Notes: generated by a model from the sequence alone, not told the origin. DNA of 64,000 bases from Serratia nematodiphila DZ0503SBS1 (GCF_000738675.1 NZ_JPUX01000001.1:1488001-1552000); one strand, 5' to 3'; shown: positions 11,622 to 20,474, counted from the first letter of the stretch. Made by a program: numbers and translations.

Positions 11622-12478
11622 GGAATGCTAACGTTGCGTTGTTGCAGTTGTGCAGTGGCGATCAGGTGCGCGATAACCTGGCCCAGATTGAACAGCAGAT
11701 CAAGCAGCTCAATGCCGGGGTAAAACTGGTCATGACGCCGGAGAACGCGCTGCTGTTCGCCAACTCCGCGGCCTACCGCCAACAGGCGGAAAAACAGGGC
11801 GATGGCCCGCTGCAGAACGCGGTGCGCGAGCTGGCGCGCCGCTATGGGGTGTGGTTGCTGGTGGGCTCGATGCCCTTGATCAGCCGCGAAAACCCGGAAC
11901 TTATCACCACCAGCAGCCTGTTGTTTGACGAGCAGGGCGAAATCCGCGCCCGCTATGACAAACTGCACATGTTCGATGTGGATATCAACGATGCGCACGG
12001 CCACTACCGCGAGTCGGATACCTACCAGCACGGGCAGCACCTGACGGTGGTGGATACGCCGGTCGGGCGTTTGGGCATGACCATATGCTACGATTTGCGC
12101 TTCCCCGCGCTGTTCCAGGCGTTGCGGGCGCAGGGCGCCGAACTGATTTCGGTGCCGGCTGCCTTTACCCGAGTGACCGGTGAGGCACATTGGGAAATCC
12201 TGCTGCGCGCCCGGGCGATCGAAAACCAGTGCATGATCCTGGCGCCGGCGCAGGTGGGGCGCCACGGGCCGACTCGTCGCACCTGGGGCCACACGCTGGC
12301 TGTTGACGGCTGGGGCAAGGTGCTGGCCGAGAACGCGGACGCCGTGGCGGCGCTGAAGGTGCGCGTGGACGCCGCAAGCCTGAAAAATATTCGTGCGCAG
12401 ATGCCGGTGCTGCAGCACAACCGATTCCAGACGTCGCTGACGGCGCCGTCTGACAAGCTATCCTCCAATCAAGAGTGA
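11618..12478 (+). CDS. Carbon-nitrogen hydrolase, Nit1-like (probable deaminated glutathione amidase)
   Basis: This is a cytoplasmic nitrilase-superfamily enzyme of 286 residues with the Glu-Lys-Cys triad visible: E42 in TPENALLF, K115 in YDKLHMFD and C157 in [10 protein letters not shown]. The [10 protein letters not shown] and RLGMTICYD signatures and the length fit the Nit1 subgroup, which repairs deaminated glutathione by hydrolysis to alpha-ketoglutarate and Cys-Gly (family knowledge). The substrate here is inferred only. It overlaps yhdP by four bases and is seven bases from tldD, an insertion relative to E. coli, where yhdP and tldD are adjacent. Confidence 0.85.
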   Translation: MRNANVALLQLCSGDQVRDNLAQIEQQIKQLNAGVKLVMTPENALLFANSAAYRQQAEKQGDGPLQNAVRELARRYGVWLLVGSMPLISRENPELITTSSLLFDEQGEIRARYDKLHMFDVDINDAHGHYRESDTYQHGQHLTVVDTPVGRLGMTICYDLRFPALFQALRAQGAELISVPAAFTRVTGEAHWEILLRARAIENQCMILAPAQVGRHGPTRRTWGHTLAVDGWGKVLAENADAVAALKVRVDAASLKNIRAQMPVLQHNRFQTSLTAPSDKLSSNQE

Positions 12479-12485
12479 AACCATT

Positions 12486-13931
12486 ATGAGCCTGACGTTT
12501 GTCAGTGAGCAGTTACTCGCTACCAACAAGCTGAGTCATCAAGACCTGTACAGGGTACTGGGTCAACTGGCAGAACGCCGTATCGACTACGCCGATCTCT
12601 ATTTCCAGTCCAGCTATCACGAAGCCTGGGTGATCGAGGACGGCATCATCAAGGATGGCTCTTACAATATCGACCAGGGCGTCGGCGTGCGCGCCGTCAG
12701 CGGTGAGAAGACCGGCTTCGCCTATGCCGATCAGATCACCCTGAATGCGCTGCAGCAGAGCGCCCAGGCGGCGCGCAGCATCGTGCGCGAGCAGGGGGAC
12801 GGGCGGGCGCATACCCTGGGCGAGATCGGTTACCGGGCGCTGTATCCGCTGCTCGATCCGCTGCAAAGCCTGCCGCGCGAAGAGAAAATTGCCTTGCTGC
12901 ACCGCGTCGACAAGGTGGCGCGCGCCGCCGATGCGCGGGTGCAGGAAGTGAACGCCAGCATCACTGGCGTTTACGAGCAGGTGTTGGTGGCCGCCACCGA
13001 CGGCACGCTGGCGGCGGACGTTCGCCCGCTGGTGCGCCTATCCGTCAGCGTGCTGGTGGAACAGGACGGCAAGCGTGAGCGCGGCTCCAGCGGCGGCGGC
13101 GGCCGTTTCGGTTACGACTATTTCCTGGAAACCGTCGACGGCGACGTGCGCGCCGATGCCTACGCCAAAGAAGCGGTGCGCATGGCGCTGGTCAATCTTG
13201 GCGCGGTGGCGGCGCCGGCCGGCAATATGCCGGTCGTGCTGGGCGCCGGCTGGCCGGGCGTGCTGCTGCATGAGGCGGTGGGCCACGGCCTGGAAGGCGA
13301 CTTCAACCGACGCGGCACCTCGGTATTCAGCGGCCATATGGGTGAGCTGGTGGCTTCCGAACTGTGCACCGTAGTGGATGACGGCACCCTGCAAGGGCGC
13401 CGCGGCTCGCTGGCGATCGACGACGAAGGCGTGCCGGGTCAGTACAACGTGCTGATTGAAAACGGCGTATTGAGAGGCTACATGCAGGACAAGCTCAACG
13501 CGCGGCTGATGGGTGTCGCCCCGACCGGCAACGGCCGTCGCGAGTCCTACGCGCATCTGCCGATGCCGCGCATGACCAACACCTACATGCTGGCGGGCCA
13601 ATCGACGCCGGAAGAGATCATCGCCAGCGTCGAGTACGGTCTGTACGCGCCGAACTTTGGCGGCGGTCAGGTGGACATCACCTCCGGCAAGTTCGTGTTC
13701 TCCACCACCGAAGCCTACCTGATCGAAAAGGGCCGCATCACCAAACCGGTGAAAGGGGCGACGCTGATCGGCTCCGGCATCGAGGCGATGCAGCAGATCT
13801 CGATGGTCGGCAACGATCTGGCGCTCGATAAAGGCGTGGGCGTGTGCGGCAAGGAAGGCCAGAGCGTGCCGGTAGGCGTTGGCCAACCGACGCTGAAACT
13901 GGATACGTTGACCGTCGGTGGCACGGCGTAA
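12486..13931 (+). CDS. tldD: Metalloprotease subunit TldD
   Basis: TldD is the catalytic subunit of the TldD/TldE (PmbA) heterodimeric zinc protease that degrades unfolded peptides, matures microcin B17 and removes the CcdA antitoxin (known in E. coli). The 481-residue protein contains the HExxxH zinc site as HEAVGH (H262, E263, H267) and the C-terminal [14 protein letters not shown] and [19 protein letters not shown] segments. It ends the yhdP-nit-tldD transcription unit. Its partner gene pmbA is about 11 kb away in this same window. Confidence 0.96.
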   Translation: MSLTFVSEQLLATNKLSHQDLYRVLGQLAERRIDYADLYFQSSYHEAWVIEDGIIKDGSYNIDQGVGVRAVSGEKTGFAYADQITLNALQQSAQAARSIVREQGDGRAHTLGEIGYRALYPLLDPLQSLPREEKIALLHRVDKVARAADARVQEVNASITGVYEQVLVAATDGTLAADVRPLVRLSVSVLVEQDGKRERGSSGGGGRFGYDYFLETVDGDVRADAYAKEAVRMALVNLGAVAAPAGNMPVVLGAGWPGVLLHEAVGHGLEGDFNRRGTSVFSGHMGELVASELCTVVDDGTLQGRRGSLAIDDEGVPGQYNVLIENGVLRGYMQDKLNARLMGVAPTGNGRRESYAHLPMPRMTNTYMLAGQSTPEEIIASVEYGLYAPNFGGGQVDITSGKFVFSTTEAYLIEKGRITKPVKGATLIGSGIEAMQQISMVGNDLALDKGVGVCGKEGQSVPVGVGQPTLKLDTLTVGGTA

Positions 13932-13941
13932 TCTTTCTTCA

Positions 13942-13962
13942 AGGGGCCATGCGTTGGCCCCT
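13942..13962 (+). terminator. Hairpin after tldD
   Basis: A perfect 8-bp stem AGGGGCCA/TGGCCCCT with a 5-base loop begins 10 bases after the tldD stop. There is no U-run after it, so it may be a weak or Rho-assisted terminator. Confidence 0.4.
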
Positions 13963-14055
13963 CAACCATTCTCCATTTCGCGGCCTTTCTCGCATTCGTA
14001 ACGCTAAGCGCGGCAGGACGCCGTAGCCTGCACGACATAATGGAATGAAATTGAC

Positions 14056-14847
14056 GTGGCGAAAAAACAGAGCACGACAAGAATGACGCGCCTGGCATTA
14101 TCCGCTCGGCGTTGGCTGCTGGTGCTGGGCGTTCTGTCCCTGACGGGCTGCGCCCGTTCCGATGCGCTGTGGGGCGTGGTCGATAAACTCTGCATGGCCA
14201 ACTATCAGCAAAAACGCAATCCGGCCCCGTGCGAGCAGATTTATATGCCGCAGGGGAAAGCGCAGGGCTTTAGCGTGCTGCAGAACCCGCGTTACCCTTA
14301 TCACTTTATCCTGGTGCCGACGGCGCCGCTCTCCGGCATTGAAAGCCCGCAGCTGCTGGTTGGAGAACGGACAGACTATTTTGGCTATGCCTGGCTGATG
14401 CGTTACCGGCTGGCCGCCGAGTATGGCGGGCCGGTGCCGGATGATATGTTGGGCATGGCGATCAACTCCGCTTACGGCCGCAGCCAAAACCAGTTGCACA
14501 TTCACCTGACCTGTCTGCGCGAGGACGTGCGGCGCCAATTGCAGGCGGAACGCCCCTACATACAGGAGCAATGGCGGCCTTTGCCGGATAAGTTGTTGCG
14601 CCACACCTATTATGCTCGCCGCGTGATGCAGCCAGCCGTGATGGGCATCTACCCGATTAAGGATTTGGCGGATTATTTCCATCTGTCGCCGCCGCAGCTG
14701 GCGGAATATGGCGTGGTCGTCGTTCCGACGACGTTTGCCGGCCGGCAAGGGTTTATCTTGCTGGCCTCGAAACGCGGCTGGGACGTCGGCAATCGCGCGT
14801 CGGTAGAGTCGCTGCTGGATAAAGAGTGCGCGATTTTGCCACGTTGA
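14056..14847 (+). CDS. cdh: CDP-diacylglycerol diphosphatase
   Basis: Cdh is a membrane-anchored HIT-related hydrolase that cleaves CDP-diacylglycerol to CMP and phosphatidate. The protein (263 residues from the GTG at 14056) has an N-terminal hydrophobic anchor (RRWLLVLGVLSLTGC) and the family core: MAINSAYGRSQNQLHIHLTC split as INS.GRSQNQ and the catalytic HIHLTC (HxH), then the conserved LARRVM-like stretch. The start is uncertain: GTG at 14056 and ATG at 14083 both lack a strong RBS, and the shorter form keeps the anchor. The LTGC following the hydrophobic stretch could be a lipobox, unlike the plain signal anchor of E. coli Cdh. It is a single gene, convergent with the PglL-like gene. 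Confidence 0.9.
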   Translation: MAKKQSTTRMTRLALSARRWLLVLGVLSLTGCARSDALWGVVDKLCMANYQQKRNPAPCEQIYMPQGKAQGFSVLQNPRYPYHFILVPTAPLSGIESPQLLVGERTDYFGYAWLMRYRLAAEYGGPVPDDMLGMAINSAYGRSQNQLHIHLTCLREDVRRQLQAERPYIQEQWRPLPDKLLRHTYYARRVMQPAVMGIYPIKDLADYFHLSPPQLAEYGVVVVPTTFAGRQGFILLASKRGWDVGNRASVESLLDKECAILPR

Positions 14848-14867
14848 TTTTGCTACATAAATGACGC

Positions 14868-14898
14868 AGGTGAGAGCAACGAGGCATCGCTCTCACCT
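14868..14898. terminator. Bidirectional hairpin between cdh and the PglL-like gene
   Basis: A perfect 10-bp inverted repeat, AGGTGAGAGC/GCTCTCACCT, with an 11-base loop sits between two convergent stop codons. It is followed on the plus strand by the T-rich TGTTGTCC. Confidence 0.55.
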
Positions 14899-14906
14899 TG
14901 TTGTCC

Positions 14907-16589
14907 CTACCTAAACCGCGCATCCCGCGTAAACAGGAAAGCGGCTTCCCGCAGGCGAGCGTCGGCTTGTGCCTGATCCCCCTGATAGCGCAAGATCATG
15001 ATCAGCGTGGCGTAGACGTTGGCGTCGATACGGCGCTGCAGATAGGCATTGGCCCACTGCCGATAGCCGGTCAACAGGGCATCATCACGCGTCTGGTTAT
15101 AGACCAGCAGCGCGTGAGATTGCTCGTCGAAGGTTTTGCGTTCCCGGTAGATCCAGGCAGCCGGCGGCGGCATGTGCTCGATGCTGTCGATGTTGGCCAG
15201 CATAGTGCGTTCCGACTGGGTGAGCGCCATGCGCCCTTGCCAGGCGAAGACCGCCATCACCAGCACGCCGACCGCCGCCATCGCCACCGGCAGGCTCAGG
15301 GTTTTGGCGAACGGCAGCGGGCGGGGTTCGCCGGTTTGGCCATCCAGCAACGCCAGCAGCAACAGAAACGCCAGCCAGTGCGGCGCAGACAGATAGAAAG
15401 GGTATTCCAGCTGGGTGTGCACCAGCATTGGCAGCAGCACCAGGAACAGCCCGACGCGCGCACCGTTCGGCTGCTCGCGATCCCGTTGCCAGGCGCGTTT
15501 CAGCAGCAGCGCGCCGGCGATGAGGACGATCATGATACCCGCCAGCGCCGGCAGGCCACCCTCAACCCACCACAGCAGGATTTCATTGTGCGGATGCCCG
15601 GCGACTTCCAACACTTCTCGCCAGGGCATTTCCTGCAGGCGAAAGTGCGCGAAGCTGTATTCAAAACCGCCGTAACCCCAGCCCAACAGCGGCTTGGCCA
15701 GGATCATGGCGCCGACGTCATGCAGCATGGTCAGACGCGCGCTGTTGGACAGCCCCCGACCGATCAGGCCGGCGCGGCCATCCAGACCGAAACCGGTGAA
15801 CACCACTGTGAGGCCGATCGCCATCCCCAACAGCAGCGCGCCGCCGGCCCAGCGGCTTGCGGCCGGGCGCCGGCGGGCAAAACGCCACAGCAGCAACGCC
15901 GCCGCCAAGGCGCCGCCAAGCCAGGCGGCGCGCGACTGGATCAGCACCAGCAGGGCGGAGAAAACGGCCAGCAGCGCGAGCAGCGGGATTTGCTGCCGCC
16001 ACGTTGGCGCTGAGAGGGGAGCAAGCAGCAGCCAGAGCGCCAAGGCCAGCCCGGTGGCGATAAAGCTGCCCAGCACGTTCGGTTGCTGAAAGACGCCGTA
16101 GACCCGGCTGCCGTTAGGGGCTACCCAGGCCAGCGTGGGGGCGAACAGCTGCAGTGCCGCCAGCAACGCCTGAACGCCGATGGCGAACAGCAGACCGTAC
16201 AGCAGCAGCTCGCGCTGTCGGGCGGTGAGGCGCAGCTGCAGGCAGGCGACATAGAACAGCCAGCCGCCGAGCAAACCGGCGCAGCGCCACAGGGCATCTT
16301 CGCGCCACTCGGGGCGGGTATACAGCAGCGGCAACGCCAGTACGGCGATGCCGAGCAGCAACCGCCGGGCGGTGGGGGTCAGCGAAAGACGGATGCGACC
16401 AAGGCAAACGGTGACGGTCACGATCAGCGCTGCGAGCGCCATGACGCCCCAGGCCAGAATGTTTTGCGGCAGCGCCAGGCCGTCGCCGCCCATGTTGGGG
16501 TAATAAACCGGCAGGAGCACCGCCATCCAGATCAGCAGCAGGGGCAGCACGGCGATGGTCGCTGCGTTAGCGGGAGATTTATCGGCCAT
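14907..16589 (-). CDS. PglL/O-antigen-ligase-like polytopic membrane protein
   Basis: The 560-residue protein has about a dozen membrane segments. It resembles the Wzy/WaaL/PglL superfamily, which transfers lipid-linked glycans to proteins or lipid A, or polymerises O-antigen, at the periplasmic face. Visible signatures are GVFQQPNVLGSF (about 165-176; PglL-type Q/N motif), the GWGYGGFEYSF loop and HPHNEILLWWVEGG (conserved periplasmic histidine region), with a C-terminal soluble tail of about 100 residues rich in Arg and Ala. No pilin, glycosyltransferase or O-antigen gene lies nearby, so the acceptor is unknown. It could act as a protein O-oligosaccharyltransferase or simply be an O-antigen-ligase homologue. 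The ATG at 16587-16589 follows CAGG on the minus strand. Confidence 0.75.
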   Translation of the reverse strand: MADKSPANAATIAVLPLLLIWMAVLLPVYYPNMGGDGLALPQNILAWGVMALAALIVTVTVCLGRIRLSLTPTARRLLLGIAVLALPLLYTRPEWREDALWRCAGLLGGWLFYVACLQLRLTARQRELLLYGLLFAIGVQALLAALQLFAPTLAWVAPNGSRVYGVFQQPNVLGSFIATGLALALWLLLAPLSAPTWRQQIPLLALLAVFSALLVLIQSRAAWLGGALAAALLLWRFARRRPAASRWAGGALLLGMAIGLTVVFTGFGLDGRAGLIGRGLSNSARLTMLHDVGAMILAKPLLGWGYGGFEYSFAHFRLQEMPWREVLEVAGHPHNEILLWWVEGGLPALAGIMIVLIAGALLLKRAWQRDREQPNGARVGLFLVLLPMLVHTQLEYPFYLSAPHWLAFLLLLALLDGQTGEPRPLPFAKTLSLPVAMAAVGVLVMAVFAWQGRMALTQSERTMLANIDSIEHMPPPAAWIYRERKTFDEQSHALLVYNQTRDDALLTGYRQWANAYLQRRIDANVYATLIMILRYQGDQAQADARLREAAFLFTRDARFR

Positions 16590-17281
16590 GGTTAACCTGC
16601 CATGGCCTGATAGCGTTTATGAAATGCATGTTTTAATTATTCCCTATCCTTTATCCTGATGTTGAAATGCGTGTAATGTTCAATTCGAAAATGTCTCACG
16701 GGAAATTTAAATCGTCTTCATGGTGAAGCGATAAATAATGTTTGCCCTGAGAATGCGCGAGGCTGTATGCCTAAAGAAAGGTTAAGCCGTAATTTTCACC
16801 CGCAAAAGGCATTTTTGTTGTTTGCAAAAACAGACGCGCTATTTTCTCAAATCTATTGTGATTCAGTCAATTTTTAATCGAATTTTATTTTTGTTTATTA
16901 AAATCAGTTGATTGAGTGTTATTTTTGCGTGTATGAATATCGTGGGGTATCTCGGCGATAGCCTATGTCGGCAGTCAATGTGAAGAATAAGATAGGTATC
17001 TTATTGTTTAATTTGTTTCGTCAGCGGCGGCGTGATGGCGAAGATTTATTCCATCGTTTCCCATTGCTGATTTTTAAATTAAAATTGATTTTCATCGTTG
17101 TATTTTTATTGAGATTATTCTTGTCTTCATCTGTTTTTTTGGTTTTTATAAAATGATTTATTGTTAGGATTGTTCTGCTGCATTGGAAATAAAAGAGGTT
17201 ATGGCTTGAGCCTCCCCGTTGCCGCGGCAGAATACGGACTAACGCGCCTGCTAAAGCGCGTTCATCTTGTCTCCCGCCCGC
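16590..17281. other. AT-rich intergenic region of about 690 bases
   Basis: This stretch is clearly AT-rich against GC-rich neighbours and has runs such as TTTTTAATCGAATTTTATTTTTG. It must contain the promoter of the PglL-like gene. One 63-codon frame at 16965-17156 would encode a Lys/Arg-then-hydrophobic peptide, but it has no convincing RBS and is probably chance in AT-rich DNA. A 7-bp inverted repeat (AACGCGC/GCGCGTT, 17241-17262) lies just past the nucleoside hydrolase stop and may be its weak terminator. Nothing else is recognised. Confidence 0.5.
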
Positions 17282-18223
17282 TTACTCCACGTCGCCGATC
17301 CGCTCCAGCGCATCCACCACCAGATCCCAGAATTTATCCTGATCCAGTTTGACCGCTACCTGGGTGTGGCAATCCGGCGGCGGCGGCGCGCGGAAGTCCG
17401 CGACCGTCATGCCTAAGGTGAGGGTGCCGGTCAGCTCTATATTTACCGGCGCTTTGCGCACCGACATGACGCTCGGATCGATCACATAGGCCACCGCGCA
17501 TGGATCGTGCACCGGCGGGGCGCTGAAGCCCTGCGCCTGTTGGTACATACGGCCAAAGAATGCCAGCAGTTCGCCGACGAAGGCGGCCGGCCGGGTGCCG
17601 AGGGCGGCGATGCGTTCGCAGACTGCCGGCGTGGCCAGCGCCTGGTGGGTAAGATCCAGCCCGACCATGGTGAGCGGCCATTTTTCGTTGAACACGATGT
17701 GCGCCGCCTCGGGATCGATTTTGATATTGAACTCCGCCACCGCGCTCCAGTTGCCCACATGATAGCCGCCGCCCATCAGCACCACTTCCTTGACCCGTTC
17801 GGCAATGCGCGGCTCTTTACGCACCGCCATGGCGATATTGGTCAGGCCGCCGGTCGGCACCAGCGTCACGCTGCCCGGCGGGTGGGCCATCACGGTCTCG
17901 ATGATCAGGTCTACCGCGTGGCGTGAGTCCAACTGCAGGTGGGGTTCCGGCAGCACCGGGCCATCGAGGCCTGAGTCGCCGTGAATGTCGGGCGCCACTT
18001 CGATATTGCGCACCAGCGGACGCGGGCAGCCGGCGGCGAAGGGGACGCCGGTGATATTGGCGATACGGGCCACCGCCAGGGCGTTGCGCGTCACTTTGTC
18101 CAGCGTCTGGTTACCCACCACGGTGGTGACCGCCAGCAGGTCGATCTGCGGATTGCCCCAGGCCAGCAACAGAGCGATGGCGTCGTCATGCCCCGGGTCA
18201 CAGTCCAGTATGATTTTTTTCAT
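17282..18223 (-). CDS. Ribonucleoside hydrolase (IunH/RihA-RihB-like)
   Basis: This cytoplasmic nucleoside N-ribohydrolase cleaves ribonucleosides to base and ribose for salvage. The 313-residue product begins MKKIILDCDPGHDDA, the calcium-binding DxDxxxDD signature. Other family stretches are VGNQTLDKVTRNAL, IHGDSGLDGP, VLMGGGYHVGNWSAVAEFNIKIDPEAA and the catalytic histidine in PPVHDPCAVAYV. The length and sequence fit pyrimidine-leaning RihA/RihB better than RihC, but the base preference cannot be assigned. An in-frame codon 36 bases upstream would only add residues outside the family. It is a lone gene with no transporter beside it. Confidence 0.88.
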   Translation of the reverse strand: MKKIILDCDPGHDDAIALLLAWGNPQIDLLAVTTVVGNQTLDKVTRNALAVARIANITGVPFAAGCPRPLVRNIEVAPDIHGDSGLDGPVLPEPHLQLDSRHAVDLIIETVMAHPPGSVTLVPTGGLTNIAMAVRKEPRIAERVKEVVLMGGGYHVGNWSAVAEFNIKIDPEAAHIVFNEKWPLTMVGLDLTHQALATPAVCERIAALGTRPAAFVGELLAFFGRMYQQAQGFSAPPVHDPCAVAYVIDPSVMSVRKAPVNIELTGTLTLGMTVADFRAPPPPDCHTQVAVKLDQDKFWDLVVDALERIGDVE

Positions 18224-18364
18224 GGTTATTCCTGATGCAGGGAGAGGTTTCCGCAGCATAACGCAGCGCGACAGCGTGGGATAATGCCGATGGTGCTTTT
18301 GTTAACGGCATCAAAGCCTTGCCACTTTTACGATGTAATGAAACGTAAATCCTGCTCGCCGGGC

Positions 18365-18396
18365 TTTACCCTGGAGTTTACTCCAGGGTTTACAGT
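18365..18396 (+). promoter_or_regulatory. MerR-family (ZntR-like) operator-promoter
   Basis: A perfect 22-bp palindrome, ACCCTGGAG-N4-CTCCAGGGT (18368-18389), lies inside a promoter made of TTTACC (18365-18370), a 20-bp spacer and TACAGT (18391-18396). The long 19-20 bp spacer holding a palindrome is the hallmark of MerR-family activation. The arms differ by one base each from the E. coli ZntR operator at zntA (ACTCTGGAG-N4-CTCCAGAGT, from memory). It points at the zinc-ribbon gene 35 bases downstream. No merR-type gene is in this window, so the regulator acts in trans. Confidence 0.75.
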
Positions 18397-18430
18397 GAGG
18401 TTCAGCGTCAATGCACAGAGGAGAGGCGGG

Positions 18431-18706
18431 ATGAACTTACTGAAACGGTTGTTGGGGCAAGGCGGTATTCACGGCGGTCATCAGCGCGCGGGCCACGGCG
18501 GCGGGCATCATGGCAACCGCTATAACCAGCATGGCGAGCCGGGGCCGCAGTGCCCGGAATGCCAGGCAGTGAATAAATCGGGCGCCCGTTATTGTCACCG
18601 CTGCGGTCAGCCGTTTGCCGCGCTAAGCGCCACCTGCGGCCAGTGCGCCGCGCCGTTGCCGCCGGGCAGCCGCTTTTGTCCGCAGTGCGGCGGCGGTGTG
18701 CCGTGA
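18431..18706 (+). CDS. His-rich double zinc-ribbon protein
   Basis: This small soluble protein (91 residues) has a His/Gly-rich segment (H14, H17, H22, H26, H27, H34) followed by four CxxC knuckles at C41/C44, C55/C58, C69/C72 and C83/C86. They are evenly spaced by ten residues, giving two zinc ribbons. The start at 18431 follows GAGGCGGG, and codons upstream in this frame are dissimilar and precede the promoter. The gene overlaps the next by four bases (GTGA). With the ZntR-like promoter in front, a role in zinc binding or buffering is inferred. No specific family is recognised. Confidence 0.75.
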   Translation: MNLLKRLLGQGGIHGGHQRAGHGGGHHGNRYNQHGEPGPQCPECQAVNKSGARYCHRCGQPFAALSATCGQCAAPLPPGSRFCPQCGGGVP

Positions 18707-19047
18707 ACCGGGGCGGTTGGACACTCGCGCTGCTGCTGGGCGCCATGGCGCTGTGGACGCTGCTGGCCTGGGGCGTAGCCGGGGTACTGGCCTGGCTCCC
18801 GGCGTTGGCGGAGGCAGCCGGGAATGCATCGTTGCCGGTGAACGGTGCGCTGAGCCTGGTGCCGCAGGCGGTGCTGGACGCCTGGCTGCCATGGCTGAAA
18901 CAGCTGGGCAGCGGGCTGGCGAGCTATTTTCCTGTGCTGCTGACCTGGGCGGGCTACGCCGTCTGGCTGCTGTGGGGCTTCGGCATGGTGGCGCTGACGC
19001 TGCTGGCCGCGCTGGCGCGCCGTTATTTGAGCGCCGCTCAGCGATAG
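18703..19047 (+). CDS. Small two-TM membrane protein coupled to the zinc-ribbon gene
   Basis: The 114-residue protein starts at GTG 18703, whose last two bases form part of the preceding gene's TGA, so translation is probably coupled. It has two strong hydrophobic helices, about residues 6-30 (LALLLGAMALWTLLAWG) and 78-104 (WLLWGFGMVALTLLAAL), separated by a loop with amphipathic character. No Cys or His cluster is present. The family is not recognised. The context suggests a membrane partner of the zinc-ribbon protein. Its last 10 bases overlap the end of aaeR on the opposite strand. Confidence 0.65.
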   Translation: MNRGGWTLALLLGAMALWTLLAWGVAGVLAWLPALAEAAGNASLPVNGALSLVPQAVLDAWLPWLKQLGSGLASYFPVLLTWAGYAVWLLWGFGMVALTLLAALARRYLSAAQR

Positions 19048-19949
19048 CCCTGATAGACCGCCGCTACGCGTTCGAAATAGTCGGTTAAATAGTTGATGCA
19101 CACCTGCACCTTCAGCGGCAGTTTGTCTTTCTCGGTATAGAGCGCGTAGATCGGCCGCGGATCCGAATGGTAGCTTTTGAACAGGATCTCGATCTCGCCG
19201 CGTTTGATCTCTTCGATCACCCACATCAGCGGGGCGTAGGCGATGCCGGCGCCGTTTTTCAGCCAACGGATCATGGTGGAGGAGTCGTTGGTGACGAAGC
19301 GCCCCTGCGGGGAAATGCGTGTGGTGATGCCTTCCGGCGACATCAGTTCAAATTCGCTGTCGGGCCGCACGCTGTACTCCAGCCAGGAGAAGTTGACCAT
19401 GTCGCTCGGCTTCTGCGGCGTACCGTGCTGGATCAGGTAGCTTTTGGCGGCGCACACCACCATCGGCATCTGCCCCAGGCGGCGGGAGAACAGGCTGGAG
19501 TCCTGCAGCGCCCCGGTGCGGATCACCAGATCCAGTCCGTCGGTGATCAGATCCGGCGCCGGAATGCCGGTTACCAGGTTGACCGTCAGGCCTGGGTACT
19601 CTTTCATCATCTCGGCGGTCATGTTCGCCAGCACGTTTTGCGCCATGGTGGATGAGCTGCCGATGCGCAGCGTGCCGGCGGGCGTATTGTTAAACGCGTA
19701 CAGCTGCTCATGCACCTCGCTGACTTCCTGCAGCATGCGTCGGCAGCCCTGATAGTAGATTTTGCCGGCCTCGGTCAGGCCGATGCTGCGCGTGCTGCGG
19801 TTCAACAGCTTGACCTGCAGTTCATTTTCCAGTTTCGAGACGGTTTGACTGATCGATGAAACGCTCATGTCGAGTTGGCGTGCGGCCGCGGTAAACGACC
19901 CGAACTCAACCACTTTGGCGAATACCGACATCCGTTTTAATCTTTCCAT
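19038..19949 (-). CDS. aaeR: LysR-type regulator AaeR
   Basis: AaeR activates the divergent aaeXAB efflux operon in response to aromatic carboxylic acids such as p-hydroxybenzoate (known in E. coli). The 303-residue protein has an N-terminal winged HTH (FTAAARQLDMSVSSISQTVSKLE, about 18-40) and a LysR substrate domain beginning with GTLRIGSS near residue 92. It is divergently placed from aaeX with a 314-base intergenic region, the classic arrangement. Its 3' end overlaps the small membrane protein gene by 10 bases. Confidence 0.93.
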   Translation of the reverse strand: MERLKRMSVFAKVVEFGSFTAAARQLDMSVSSISQTVSKLENELQVKLLNRSTRSIGLTEAGKIYYQGCRRMLQEVSEVHEQLYAFNNTPAGTLRIGSSSTMAQNVLANMTAEMMKEYPGLTVNLVTGIPAPDLITDGLDLVIRTGALQDSSLFSRRLGQMPMVVCAAKSYLIQHGTPQKPSDMVNFSWLEYSVRPDSEFELMSPEGITTRISPQGRFVTNDSSTMIRWLKNGAGIAYAPLMWVIEEIKRGEIEILFKSYHSDPRPIYALYTEKDKLPLKVQVCINYLTDYFERVAAVYQGYR

Positions 19950-19963
19950 TATTCACTCTGGCT

Positions 19964-19985
19964 TAAAAGTGATTTAGATCACAGA
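19964..19985. promoter_or_regulatory. Candidate CRP site between aaeR and aaeX
   Basis: The core AGTGA-TTTAGA-TCACA is one base from the CRP consensus TGTGA-N6-TCACA and has an A-rich left flank. It lies 15 bases upstream of the aaeR start codon, so binding could repress aaeR or, from farther away, affect aaeXAB. The rest of the aaeR-aaeX gap (to 20263) shows no other clear operator. Confidence 0.5.
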
Positions 19986-20263
19986 TTGTTGATGCCTTGA
20001 TAGTAAGCAGGCTAATATAACGTGGTCGGGTGAATAGACCTTACCAACGTGCGAGAGCGATCGGCAACGCAATCCTGCCGCTCCTCCGGCACCCTCGCAA
20101 TCCCTGTCGTGGATGTCTGCCCCCAAGTTTAACCTTTTTTCGGGTTCGTGACCTGGACAAGCTGCCTGGTCAAGATTTGTGGCGCGCGCACGCTAAAATG
20201 TAAAGAGAATGTGAATGGCGAGATGTGTCTTTCCCCGGCGTAGTGAACAATAAGGAAAAAGTG

Positions 20264-20467
20264 ATGAGTTTGCTTCCGGTTATGGTCATCTTCGGGCTGT
20301 CGTTTCCGCCGGTGTTTTTCGAGCTGCTGGTGTCGCTGGCGCTGTTTTTTCTCCTGCGCCGCCTGCTGCAGCCGACGGGGATTTATGATTTTGTCTGGCA
20401 TCCGGCGCTGTTTAACACCGCGCTGTATTGCTGCTTGTTTTATCTGATTTCGTGTCTTTTTGTTTGA
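20264..20467 (+). CDS. aaeX: Small membrane protein AaeX
   Basis: AaeX is a 67-residue inner-membrane protein of unknown function that heads the aaeXAB operon. The length equals the E. coli protein. It has two hydrophobic stretches ([23 protein letters not shown] split around residue 12, and [18 protein letters not shown]). The start at 20264 was chosen because it follows TAAGGA by eight bases; an in-frame codon further up would add 13 unrelated residues. It ends seven bases before aaeA. Confidence 0.9.
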   Translation: MSLLPVMVIFGLSFPPVFFELLVSLALFFLLRRLLQPTGIYDFVWHPALFNTALYCCLFYLISCLFV

Positions 20468-20474
20468 GGTCGCT

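Noticed and set aside
14898..16013. 371-codon plus-strand frame opposite the PglL-like gene
   Set aside because: Its translation is Gln/Arg/Ala-rich with no domain, while the minus-strand frame has clear membrane helices and family motifs.
16965..17156. 63-codon frame encoding a basic then very hydrophobic peptide
   Set aside because: It lies in AT-rich DNA, lacks a convincing RBS, and its composition is what AT-rich frames give by chance.
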